NCBI RefSeq assembly: GCF_000760935.2
Contig: NZ_CP049744.1
Coordinates: 2,821,501-2,885,500, forward strand
DNA from: Rhodococcoides fascians A25f
GTDB taxonomy: Bacteria; Actinomycetota; Actinomycetes; Mycobacteriales; Mycobacteriaceae
Direction of reading: 5' to 3'
DNA length: 64,000 nucleotides
Part shown: positions 15,935-25,800 of the stretch, in pieces
Numbering within the stretch: position 1 is the stretch's first letter
How the letters are laid out: each line of letters begins with the position of its first letter
Translations under genes and position numbers: made by a program
Notes under the pieces: generated by a model
Databases searched by the model: none
Told to the model about the DNA's origin: nothing
What the model saw: the letters and a program-made list of their open reading frames with translations, nothing else

Positions 15935-15961
15935 GGGAACGAACCGACGCGCGGCGACGTT
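15935..15961 (+). promoter_or_regulatory. SigH/SigR-type promoter of rbpA
   Basis: GGGAAC at 15935-15940 and CGTT at 15958-15961, separated by 17 bases, match the GGGAAY-N16/17-CGTT consensus of the thiol/heat-stress ECF sigma factors SigH (mycobacteria) and SigR (Streptomyces). It is 85 bases upstream of the rbpA start. In Streptomyces rbpA belongs to the SigR regulon, so the match is expected biologically. Confidence 0.65.
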
Positions 15962-16045
15962 GTAGATCAGTGGGTAGACGGTGTAGCTCGGTGTCGACCG
16001 ATGACGCCGACTCGCGTACCTACTATCGATGGAGAGGACTTCACC

Positions 16046-16384
16046 ATGGCAGATCGTGTACTTCGAGGTAGCCGACTCGGAGCCGTGAGCTACGAGACCG
16101 ATCGTGATCACGACCTGGCGCCTCGCCGCGTTGCACGCTACCGATGCGACAACGGTGAGGAGTTCGACGTTCCCTTCGCCGACGACGCAGAAATCCCCGG
16201 CACCTGGGCTTGCCGAAACGGTCTCGAAGGGTCGCTGATCGAGGGAACCGCGCCGGAGGCCAAGAAGGTCAAGCCGCCGCGCACCCACTGGGACATGCTG
16301 CTCGAACGGCGCTCGGTGGACGAGCTGGAAGAACTCCTCAAAGAGCGCTTGGATTTGTTGAAGGTCAAGCGCCGCGGAGCATGA
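16046..16384 (+). CDS. rbpA: RNA polymerase-binding protein RbpA
   Basis: 112 residues, the family length, beginning MADRVLRGSRLGAVSYETDR as in all RbpA proteins. The ATG at 16046 has GGAGAGGA upstream and is preferred over an in-frame ATG 15 codons earlier. The core Zn-ribbon-like region contains RYRCDNGEEFDVPFADDAEI and TWACRNG. The basic linker is KKVKPPRTHWDMLLERRS, and the sigma-interacting helix reads VDELEELLKERLDLLK. RbpA binds RNA polymerase and group 1/2 sigma factors and stabilises the open complex in actinobacteria. A SigH-type promoter lies upstream and a strong terminator directly downstream. Confidence 0.97.
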   Translation: MADRVLRGSRLGAVSYETDRDHDLAPRRVARYRCDNGEEFDVPFADDAEIPGTWACRNGLEGSLIEGTAPEAKKVKPPRTHWDMLLERRSVDELEELLKERLDLLKVKRRGA

Positions 16385-16394
16385 GAACCGTCGT

Positions 16395-16437
16395 CTGCAC
16401 CGCCTGATTGGAAACAATCCGGCGGTGCAGTTTTTTT
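16395..16437 (+). terminator. intrinsic terminator of rbpA
   Basis: CTGCACCGCC-t-GATTG, loop GAAA, CAATC-c-GGCGGTGCAG, then seven T. The stem has 15 pairs with one mismatch and a canonical U-tract, 11 bases after the rbpA stop. It insulates rbpA from the biosynthetic island that follows. Confidence 0.95.
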
Positions 16438-16661
16438 GTGCTATTCCAACTCGACGTACGTTCCGGGTGAGGGCGGTGTGTTTATCGTCGCGCTTTCCTG
16501 CGTTCCAATACTGTTGAGTGGCGGTGAAACCGCGCGAGGTGTCATGATCGAGCATCGATTACCGCGTGCAGGACGTAGATCGGCAATGTCTGCCGTAACA
16601 ATTGTCGGTGCATTCCGATAATCATCACCACTGGAGTCGAAACATCAGGGGGCAGTAACTC
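16438..16661. promoter_or_regulatory. upstream region of the mutase-pabAB operon
   Basis: 224 bases with no gene. It should contain the promoter of the mutase-pabAB operon. I see no convincing -35/-10 pair. AGGGGGCAG lies 7-14 bases before the GTG start and serves as the ribosome-binding site. Confidence 0.4.
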
Positions 16662-17057
16662 GTGAGCCAGGATTCTGATCAACGCTCCAACGACGCTCTG
16701 CGCACAGCTGCCTCCGAGGCGAAATCCGAAGGTCATCGCGCTGTAGGTGAGCAGAAGCTCGCCGAGCTGAGGCGTGAGTTGGACGGAATAGACGAAGTTC
16801 TGCGCGCTGCAATTCGAGACCGTATCGATGTGTGTGTCCGAGTTGCACACGTGAAGCGCGAACATTCCATTCCGATGATGCAACCCGGCCGCGTCGGTTT
16901 GGTGACCGAACGCGCCCGAGAATTCGCGTCCGAAAATGGCCTGTCCCCCGACTTCCTCGAAGAGCTGTACCGATCGATGATTGCCGAAGCATGTCGCGTC
17001 GAGGACTTGATCATCGACTCTCCGGCCGCCGGGCTCGGCCCCGAGAGTGAACGGTAG
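16662..17057 (+). CDS. AroQ-type chorismate mutase family protein, likely 4-amino-4-deoxychorismate mutase (PapB-like)
   Basis: 131 residues from GTG. The AroQ three-helix fold is visible: LAELRRELDGIDEVLRAAIR, DRIDVCVRVAHVKREHSIP, MMQPGRVGLVTERAREFASE, then DFLEELYRSMIAEACRVEDL. The two Arg and the Lys expected to hold the carboxylates are present (LRRELDGID, RDRID, HVKRE). By a gapless eye alignment, the acidic positions that in E. coli chorismate mutase contact the C4 hydroxyl fall on Gln and Val, as expected if C4 carries another group. It lies 9 bases before an aminodeoxychorismate synthase. Family knowledge: such pairs (PapB/PapA) make 4-amino-4-deoxyprephenate for p-aminophenylalanine. 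Plain chorismate mutase remains possible. Confidence 0.75.
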   Translation: MSQDSDQRSNDALRTAASEAKSEGHRAVGEQKLAELRRELDGIDEVLRAAIRDRIDVCVRVAHVKREHSIPMMQPGRVGLVTERAREFASENGLSPDFLEELYRSMIAEACRVEDLIIDSPAAGLGPESER

Positions 17058-17066
17058 AGCACGTCG

Positions 17067-19127
17067 ATGACCATCAACACACTCCTCGTGGACAACTACG
17101 ATTCGTTCACCTACAACCTGTACAGCCTGCTGGCGGAGGTCAACGGCTGTCCGCCGACAGTGGTCAAGAACGACGTCGAGTGGACGTCTCTGAACTTCGA
17201 CGCCTACGACAACGTCGTCATCTCCCCCGGGCCCGGACGCCCTGATCTGGAGCAGGACTTCGGCATCAGCAGTCGAGTGATCACCGAATCCGGTCTGCCG
17301 ATTCTCGGTGTGTGCCTCGGGCACCAGGGGCTGTGCCACCTGTTCGGTGGCAGTGTCGATCTCGCACCGGCACCGATGCACGGCAGGATCACCGATATCA
17401 CTCATACCGGTGTCGATCTCTTCGCCGGAATCCCGTCTCCCTACTCGGTGGTCCGGTATCACTCACTGGTCGTGACGCGAACACCCGCCGACTTCGAGGA
17501 AGTCGCATGGACACCCGACGGCTTGGTGATGGCAGTTCGGCATCGCAGCAAGCCGATGTGGGGAGTGCAATTCCATCCCGAGTCCATCAGCACCGAGTAC
17601 GGACGTGAACTGCTCGCCAACTTCCGAGACCTGACATTGGCGCAGTCCAACGCATCGAGTGCTGCAGGTACCCAGGATTCGATGTTCACCATCGAAACTC
17701 GCTCTCTCGACGAGGCTTTCGATCCCGAGCAGGTTTTCGCCACGCTCTACGCCAACGGTAAGAAGAGTTTCTGGCTGGATGGCAGTGCAGCACTCGAGCC
17801 CGAATGCAGGTTTACCGTCATGGGCGACTGCTCGGGGCCACACGCCGAGTACGTGACCTACTCCGTTGCCGAGACCATGGTGTCCGTGCAGGGTGCCGAC
17901 GGTACGACGGAGCGCGTTCACTCCACGTTCTTCGACTACATCGACGATCGATTGCGCGAGCGCGCCACTCCCCCTCGCCACGACCTTCCGTTTGCGTTCG
18001 GACTCGGCTACGTCGGATATCTCGGCTACGAGTTGAAGGCCGACACCGGCGGACAATTGGTGCATACAGCTGCCACCCCCGATGCCTCCATGGTCTTCGC
18101 GGATCGCGCGTTGGTCTTCGACCACGAGGCCGGCACCCTCTATCTGATGGGATTGGCCACCACGCCCGGTGACCCCGTCCTGGCGCAGTGGTTCGACTCG
18201 ACAACCGCCACACTGCGCGGCCTGTCCGGTCGATCCGCACAGGCGGCCCGCTCCGGCATGGGCGCGTCCGGTACTCCTCTGCTCGGAGCAGAGCACTCGC
18301 TCGAACCGCGACTGCGGCACGATCGCGCCCACTACCTCGATTTGATTTCCCAGTGCCTCGCCGAAATCCGCTCCGGCGAAACCTACGAGGTCTGTTTGAC
18401 GAACACAGCTACGTTGGCGGGTTCGATCGACCCTGCGGCAACGTATTCGTATATGCGGGAAATCAACCCGACTCCGTACAGTGCGTTCTTGAATTTTCCC
18501 GAGGTGTCGGTCTTGAGCGCGTCACCCGAGCGCTTCCTACGAATCGACGCAGACCGCATCGTGGAGTCCAAGCCCATCAAAGGAACTCGTCCACGCGGAG
18601 CGACCTCCGAAGAAGACAACGCGCTGAAGGCCGACCTCGTCGCAAACGAGAAGGACAAGGCCGAAAACCTCATGATCGTCGATCTGGTCCGCAACGATCT
18701 GGCTCAGGTGTGCATTCCTGGTTCGGTGCATGTGCCGAAGTTGTTCGACGTCGAGACCTATGCCCCTGTGCATCAATTGGTGTCGACGGTTCGCGGTCGC
18801 CTGCGTGACGACGCGTCGGCGGCGGACTGTATCCGCGCTGCGTTTCCGGGTGGATCCATGACCGGTGCACCGAAGATCCGCACCATGGCGATCATCGACA
18901 AGCTCGAAGACGGCCCGCGCGGAGTGTATTCGGGTGCCATCGGCTACTTCTCGATCACGGGCACCGCGGACTTCTCGATCGTCATCCGCACGATCGTCGC
19001 CACCGAGCACGAGGTGACCTACGGTGTCGGCGGTGCGATCGTGGCACTGTCCGATCCCGATGAGGAGTTCGAGGAAACGATGGTCAAGGCCGTGTCCATG
19101 CGCCGGGCGCTGACCGGCCGAACATAA
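17067..19127 (+). CDS. pabAB: fused aminodeoxychorismate synthase (PabA-PabB; PapA-like)
   Basis: 686 residues. Residues 1-200 are a class I glutamine amidotransferase: DNYDSFTYNLY, catalytic Cys83 in GVCLGHQG, His170 and Glu172 in VQFHPES. Residues ~215-686 are the chorismate-binding subunit, with ENLMIVDLVRNDLAQV, FPGGSMTGAPKIRTM and the YSGAIGYFS end motif. PIKGTRPRG carries Lys505, the active-site nucleophile typical of aminodeoxychorismate synthases; anthranilate synthase has Ala there. It converts chorismate plus glutamine to 4-amino-4-deoxychorismate in the cytosol. Fused forms occur in folate-PABA supply and in antibiotic clusters. Here the partner is a mutase, not a PabC lyase, which favours p-aminophenylalanine-type chemistry. 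Confidence 0.93.
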   Translation: MTINTLLVDNYDSFTYNLYSLLAEVNGCPPTVVKNDVEWTSLNFDAYDNVVISPGPGRPDLEQDFGISSRVITESGLPILGVCLGHQGLCHLFGGSVDLAPAPMHGRITDITHTGVDLFAGIPSPYSVVRYHSLVVTRTPADFEEVAWTPDGLVMAVRHRSKPMWGVQFHPESISTEYGRELLANFRDLTLAQSNASSAAGTQDSMFTIETRSLDEAFDPEQVFATLYANGKKSFWLDGSAALEPECRFTVMGDCSGPHAEYVTYSVAETMVSVQGADGTTERVHSTFFDYIDDRLRERATPPRHDLPFAFGLGYVGYLGYELKADTGGQLVHTAATPDASMVFADRALVFDHEAGTLYLMGLATTPGDPVLAQWFDSTTATLRGLSGRSAQAARSGMGASGTPLLGAEHSLEPRLRHDRAHYLDLISQCLAEIRSGETYEVCLTNTATLAGSIDPAATYSYMREINPTPYSAFLNFPEVSVLSASPERFLRIDADRIVESKPIKGTRPRGATSEEDNALKADLVANEKDKAENLMIVDLVRNDLAQVCIPGSVHVPKLFDVETYAPVHQLVSTVRGRLRDDASAADCIRAAFPGGSMTGAPKIRTMAIIDKLEDGPRGVYSGAIGYFSITGTADFSIVIRTIVATEHEVTYGVGGAIVALSDPDEEFEETMVKAVSMRRALTGRT

Positions 19128-19128
19128 A

Positions 19129-19164
19129 ACGGAGGGTAGGGCGCTTGCCGCCCCTACCCTCCGT
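19129..19164. terminator. terminator between pabAB and the convergent secreted-protein gene
   Basis: ACGGAGGGTAGGG and CCCTACCCTCCGT form a perfect 13-pair stem around a 10-base loop, two bases after the pabAB stop. Read on the minus strand it ends in TTTTATGTT, so it is a canonical terminator for the minus-strand gene and a hairpin end for pabAB. Confidence 0.9.
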
Positions 19165-19197
19165 GTCGTGTGCGTCTGTGTAAGCGCTTGTCGCGTC

Positions 19198-19794
19198 TTA
19201 CGGAGTGGTGAAGTACTCGAAGACCGCGGGCTGTGCCTGCGGGTTGCCGTTGGCCGTTCCGATGACCGCGCCGGCGACGGTTCCGATCACAGTTCCGATG
19301 ATGCAACCGGAAATGAAGTTCGGGAAGATGGACACGCAGCCGATGGCGAAGCCGAGGCCTGCACCGATTGCCGTACCGACGCCGCCGCCGTTGTTCCAGC
19401 CGATTGCCAGCTGGTTGACCATGTTGTCGAACGCCTGCTGCTTGGTACGAGGGCCCACAGCATCGGCGACGGGAACGGTCTGCGGAGTCAAGGTCAGCTC
19501 GCGACCCTCGGCACCGATCAAGGGTGCGATCGAGTAGACCGTGCCGTTGATGGTGTACTCCAGCGGAACCGATGCGAGCGTGGCACCGGACTGATCGATG
19601 ATCGACACTGTCTCGCTCGTCGCATCGACCCGGAACAGCCCGGCGTCGAGGATGGTCTTGACGGATCCATCCGGGTTGACCGACGTCTGGTAGTTCACCG
19701 TGTCCGACGACGGGTCTGCCACGGCGTGGCCCGCTCCGGTGGCTACCGCAGCGGTCAACGCCACCGCGACCGTAGCTGTTCTGATCAGTTTCAC
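19198..19794 (-). CDS. small secreted protein with Gly-rich hydrophobic C-terminal part
   Basis: 198 residues from the GTG at 19794, which has AGGGGA upstream. An earlier in-frame start exists at 19833 but would put charged residues before the signal. Signal peptide: KLIRTATVAVALTAAVATGA, with cleavage after HAVA. The mature part starts with beta-rich sequence (VNYQTSVNPDGSVKTIL, LEYTINGTVYSIAPLIG). It ends in a Gly/Ala/Ile-rich segment with one Cys pair (AIGCVSIFPNFISGC, IIGTVIGTVAGAVIG) that may insert in a membrane or form a channel-like assembly. It lies 100 bases downstream of the NRPS stop on the same strand, so it may be co-transcribed, but I see no biosynthetic role. Confidence 0.75.
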   Translation of the reverse strand: MKLIRTATVAVALTAAVATGAGHAVADPSSDTVNYQTSVNPDGSVKTILDAGLFRVDATSETVSIIDQSGATLASVPLEYTINGTVYSIAPLIGAEGRELTLTPQTVPVADAVGPRTKQQAFDNMVNQLAIGWNNGGGVGTAIGAGLGFAIGCVSIFPNFISGCIIGTVIGTVAGAVIGTANGNPQAQPAVFEYFTTP

Positions 19795-19894
19795 TTCTGT
19801 CCCCTGGTTGTTGTGACGAGCATTCGACCGCATTGGTACCGAACGCCGATGGTATTCGTGACGGTGCTCCTCGATGTGAAGAACACGCCAAACG

Positions 19895-22800
19895 TTATTC
19901 AGCTGTATTACCCAGATGAGAATCGACGATCGGCCCGATTACATCGGCCGCATCGGCATTTGTCATCTCGTTGTGGAAAACCTCGACGTCGTGGATGACG
20001 ATATCCCCTGTCACGTACGGTCGCCATTCCTGCGGTGATCTGACAATTCCGTCGCTCGCACCCTTCGTTGCGGAAAAGAACAAAACATCTCCGTCGAAGA
20101 CGTCCGGCACGAACTCGGCCATGATTCTGGTCGAATTCTCGAATCCTGCGTTGATTCTTCGCAGATGATCGGCGGTCACTCCGGTCGTCTGACCCAAGGA
20201 TTCGTCGAGCAGTTCCACGCCTCGCTCGTAGGTCAACGGCTCGGCCGACGGTTGCGCCGTCAGGTCGAGACCCAGTCCACCGAGCAGATTCTCGACGCTC
20301 AACGCTCCGTCGATGTTGTCGTCGTCGTGGCCGTCGACGTAGCTGTCCAGCAACGCGAGAGTGTGAACTTCGCTGCCGGTGCTGCGCAATTCCACAGCGA
20401 TCGCGTGAGCGAGCGAGCCACCCAGCGACCAACCGAGCAGGTGGTACGGACCGACCGGCTGGACAGTGCGGATCTCGTCGGCGTATCGATGCGCGAGGTC
20501 ACGAATCGAACCGAACGAAGTACCTTCCACGATGCTCGGCAGCTGCAGGCCGTACACGGGACGGTCGTCGGTCAATTTCGAGACGATACCGGCGTATCCC
20601 CACGAGAGCCCGATTCCCGGGTGGACGCAGAACAGCGGTGCCTTCGACCCGGTACCACGCAGCGGAATCATCACTCCGAACACCGAATCGAGATCGGCAC
20701 CCGCGGCATCGGCGTCGGACGCAACCCGTGCGGCCAGCCCGGCCGGTGTTGGGTCGACGAACAGCGCTTGCAGCGGCACTCGTACTCCGATGGCACCTTC
20801 GATGGCCGGGACGATCTTCGTGGCCACCAGCGAGGTGCCGCCGAGCTCGAAGAAGTTGTCGTCCATGCCGACTCGCTCGACTCCGAGAACCTGAGCAAAG
20901 GCGTCGGCGATGGCGGCCTCCACGTCGGTACTCGGTGCTCGGTACGGAGTTGTCGAGACCGTCAGCTCCGGTATCGGCAATGCTCGACGATCGAGCTTGC
21001 CCACCGGGGTGAGCGGAATGTCGTCGAGTTCGATGATCGCCGACGGAACCATGTGGCGTGGAAGTACTTTGGCTACTCGATCCCGCAGCGCCTCGGTGTC
21101 GACCGTCTCGCCGTCTGCCGCAAGGACATACGACACGAGCACCGTGTCCCCGGACGCCGCGGTGTGTCCTATGGTGGCGGCAAATCCGACCTGTTCGTGC
21201 TCGGTGAGGGCGGAGTCGATCTCACCGAGTTCGATACGGAAGCCGCGCACCTTGACCTGGAAGTCGCTGCGTCCGACGAATTCGACAGCACCGGTACTCC
21301 CCCAGCGCACGACGTCGCCGGTGCGGTACATCCGCTCGCCCGGAGTACCGAACGGGTCGGCTACGAACCGCTCGGCCGTCAGTCCGAATCGCCGTAGGTA
21401 CCCACGTGCAGTGCCTGGGCCGGCAATGTACAGCTCGCCTGACACACCTGCCGGGACCGGTCGCAGGCGCGCGTCGAGCACCAGGAACCGGAATCCGGTC
21501 CCAGGGCTGCCGACGTCCACCGTGCCGCCGGGCACCAACGGCCCACCGACACTCGCTTGGATGGTGGTCTCGGTCGGACCGTAGCCGTTGAACATCTTGC
21601 GGCCAGGTGCCCATTTCGCCACCAGTTCCGGAGTACAGGCCTCGCCGCCGACCGCAAGGACGCGGACAGTGCCGAGGCGAGTCTCGTCGATCGAGGACAA
21701 CGCCGCCGGCGTCAGGAATGCGTGCGTGACGTGTTCGGACTCGAGCAGGTCGGCAAGTTCGCTGCCGCCGAACGTACCCGGCGGCACGATCACGACCGTG
21801 GCACCGACGCCGAATGCCATCGTCAGCTCGTACACCGACGCGTCGAAACTCGGCGAGGCGATGTGCGACACCCGCGAATCTCGGGTGGGTCGGAATCGCT
21901 CGATCACCTCGGCCTGCAGGTTGGCCATGCCTCGGTGTCGCACCGCGACGCCCTTCGGCCGACCCGTCGAACCCGACGTGTAGATCAAATATGCCGGGTG
22001 GTCGAGATGCAGCGTTGCCGTGCGCTCCGAGTCGGTGACGGCGTCCACGGGGTAACGAGACAGTTCCGAGGACGTCTCGGGATCGTCCAACACGAGCCAC
22101 GGCACGGTGTCGGGTAGCGACTCCCTACTGTCGATATCGGTCAATCCCATTGCAGCGCGGGAATCTTCGAGCATGTGCGCGATGCGGTCGGACGGGTAGT
22201 TGGGGTCGACCGGCAAGAAAGCTGCGCCGGTCTTGGCGACCGCCCACACCGACAGGACCGATTCGATCGACCGAGGCAGTGCCAGGGCGACGAACGTTTC
22301 CGGGCCGACGCCGTAGTCGATGAGCATCCGAGCAATGCGGTTGGACCAGCTGTCGAGGTCGGCGTAGGACAAGCTCACGCCTCGATAGGTGACGGCGACC
22401 GCGTACGGGTCGAGTGCCACCGACGCGGCCAGCATTTCCGGCCATGTCCGCAGCGCGACGTCCGCCGAACCGCGGGCCGGTGCCAAAGCCTGCTTCTCGT
22501 CGGCACTGAGAATATCGATATCCCCCACCGGTGTGAGTCGGTCGTTCCCGACGGCGTCGAGTACGCGAACCAGACGCGCCGCGATGGCGTCGACGGTGGC
22601 TGCGTCGAACAGTGATGTGGCGTAGTCGAACGCTGCCTCGAAGCCGGCCGGTCGCCCGTCGTCCCCGAAATTCTCGGACACCAGGAGTTGCAGATCCTGC
22701 TTGGCCACGGGTACGTCGAAGTCGAAGCCCTCCACCCGTAGGTCGGGGAGCTCGAGTGACGCCTTCTCGTTGTTCTGGAACGACAGCGCCACCTGTGAAA

Positions 22801-25800
22801 GCGGAGCGTACGCCGTCGACCGGGTGGGATTGAGCACCTCGACGATGCGCTCGAACGGCATCTCGGTGTGATCGAAGGCGTCGAGATCGTGTGCCTTCAC
22901 CTGCGTGAGCAGATCCACGAACGAGGTGGAGTCCACGACCCGGCTGCGCAACACCAACGTGTTGACGAACATCCCGACGAGGTCGTCCAGTCCCGCGTCG
23001 CCGCGCCCTGCCACCGGGGTGGTGATCGCGATGTCGTCGGTACCGCTCAGTCGTGCCAACACCACGGCGAACGCGGCGTGCAGCACCATGAACATGCTGA
23101 CGTTCTGCTCGCGGGTCACCTCGACGAGTGCCCGGTGTATCTCGGCGTCGACGGTGAATCGCACCCGGCCACCCCGGAAATCCTGAGTGGTGGGTCGAGG
23201 GCGATCGGTGGGCAACGGCAACAGATCCGGCAGTCCTGCGAGCGTTGTGGTCCAGTACTTCAGCTGGGCCGCAGCCACGCTCGATTCGTCCTTTTCGTCG
23301 CCGAGCAACGAACGCTGCCAGAGCGTGTAATCGGCGTACTGCACCGGTAGCGGCCGCCAATCCGGCGCGCGCCCTGCGCTGCGAGCCGAGTATGCGAGTA
23401 CGACGTCGCGCGCCAGCGGTGCCATCGATGCGCCGTCGGCTGCGATGTGGTGCACCACCATGGCGAGAACGAAGACCTGATCGTCCGCCGCCGAGCCGGT
23501 CGTGTCGAGCACCTGGAACAGTTCGACATGCACCGGGATCTCGGTGGTGACGTCGAACCCTCGACCCGCCAACAGGGCCACGCGATCGGTCAGTACCCCG
23601 GCATCGATCCGTTCGGGTTCGACCGTCGGTGCGACATCGCCGGCCGGGTGCACCAGCTGCACCGGGAACTGCGGTCCCTCGGGGAAGGTCGTGCGTAGCG
23701 ACTCGTGGCGTTCGAGAACGTCGACGACCGCGGCGGCCAGTGCCGCAGTGTCGAGCTGCCCGGTCAGTTTGACGACCAAAGGCACGTTGTATGCCGCCGA
23801 CGAGGTGTCGAACCGGTTGATGAACCACATACGTTGCTGAGCGAGGGACAGCGGAATGTGCTCGGGTCGCTGAACCGCGACGAGAGCCGGACGCTGGGTT
23901 CGGGTGTCCGCAGTACCGACCGCGTTCGCCAGACCCGACACCGTCGGCGTCTCGAAGATCGTGCGAACGCCGATCGCAGTACCGAATTCGGCGTTGACAC
24001 GCGCGATCACCCGAGTTGCACTGAGCGAGTCGCCCCCCAGCTCGAAGAAGCTGTCGTCGGCACCGACTCGGTCGATGTCGAGGATCTCGGCGAACACCGC
24101 AGCGACGGTCAGCTCGGCAGGGGTGGTCGGCTCGCGGTACGACGTGGCCGCACCGAACTCCGGTATCGGCAGGGCAGCGCGATCGAGCTTGCCCACGGGG
24201 GTGAGCGGAATGGTCTCGAGCACGACGATGGCGCTCGGAACCATGTGAGACGGCAGCGCAGCGGCGAGATGATCGCGCAGCACAGCGGTGTCGACAGCCT
24301 CCCCTCCCAGACGCACGTAGGCAACGAGCACCGTCGCCCCCGAAGGCCCTGGAGTGCCGAAGGTCGCCGCGAAGTCCACCGCAGGATGCGCGGAGAGCGC
24401 CGCGTCGATTTCGCCGAGTTCGATGCGGAATCCGCGAACCTTGACCTGGGAGTCGCTCCGACCGACGTACTCGATGGTCAGATCCGGTGACCACCGCACC
24501 ACGTCTCCGGTGCGATACATCCTCGAACCGGGTGCACCGAACGGATCGGCGACGAATCGCTCTGCCGTCAGGCCCATTCGGTCGTGGTAGCCGCGGGCCA
24601 GACCGACACCGGCGAGGTACAGCTCTCCTGCGACACCGACAGGAACCGGCTGCAGCCGTGAGTTCAGGACCACCTCGTGCACGCCGCGCACCGGCCCACC
24701 GATCGACACCGGCTCGCCGGCGACCATCGGTGCACTGATGTTGGACATGATCGTGGCCTCGGTCGGTCCGTACCCGTTGTACAGGTTGCGCCCGGGGGCC
24801 CACTTGCCGACCAACTCGGCCGGAACGGCCTCGCCGCCGACGACGACGTCAGCGAATGTTTCGAGACCTGTTGGGTCCACCGACGCGAGGGCAGACGGAG
24901 TGATGAATCCGTGAGTCACTGCCTCCGATGCCAACAACGACGCGAGTTCCTCGCCGCCGTACACCGTCGGTGGCACGATCACCATGGTTGCTCCGGCACC
25001 GAATGCGAGCAGATATTCGAGCACGGAGGCATCGAAGCTCGGCGACGAAACATGCAGTGTCCGTGAGTCTTTCGAGACGCCGTAGCGCTCGCGCTGCTCG
25101 GTCGCGAAGTTGTCGAGGCCGGAGTGGGTGACCACGACGCCCTTCGGAACGCCCGTCGAACCCGACGTGTAGATCGTGTACGCAGCACTGTCCAGAGTGA
25201 CGCGACCGTGACGTTCGCTGTCGGCTATCGGCTCGTCACCGACGCCGTTCGGGCCGTCCGTGGCGAGATCGTCCAGAATGATCCATGCCACGGTCGAGGG
25301 CAGGTCGTCGAGATGGGCACGGGTGGTGACACCGAAACTCGCGCCCGAGTCCGCCAACATGTGCTCGATGCGATCGGCGGGGTAGTTCGGGTCGACCGGA
25401 ACGAACGCGGCACCGGACTTGGCGACCGCCCACACCGTCAGAACGGATTCGATGGACCGCGCGATACCGAGCGCGACGAACGTCTCGGTGTGCACGCCGT
25501 GGCTCAGCAGGATCCGAGCGAGTCTGTTCGACCGTCGGTCCAGCTCCCGGTACGTCAGCTCTCCGTCCACGCTGCGCAGCGCGATGGCGTCCGGATCGAT
25601 GGCTGCGGCGTCGGAGAAGATCTCCGGCAACAAACGTGTGGAGCGGCCCTCGATTCCGAATACCGGTGCCAGGGAGCCGAATTCGGCCTCATCGAGCAGG
25701 CTGAGTCGGGCCAGAGGCTGCTGCTCGTCTGCCAGCACTGCGCCGAGCACCCGCTCGACTCGATCGACGATGGCGTCGACGTCCTCGACATCGAAGAGTT

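Noticed and set aside
17067..19127. Reading the fused enzyme as anthranilate synthase (TrpE-TrpG) or isochorismate synthase
   Set aside because: The active-site motif is PIKGTRPRG with Lys, typical of aminodeoxychorismate synthase, not PIAGT; and the fused amidotransferase excludes a plain isochorismate synthase.
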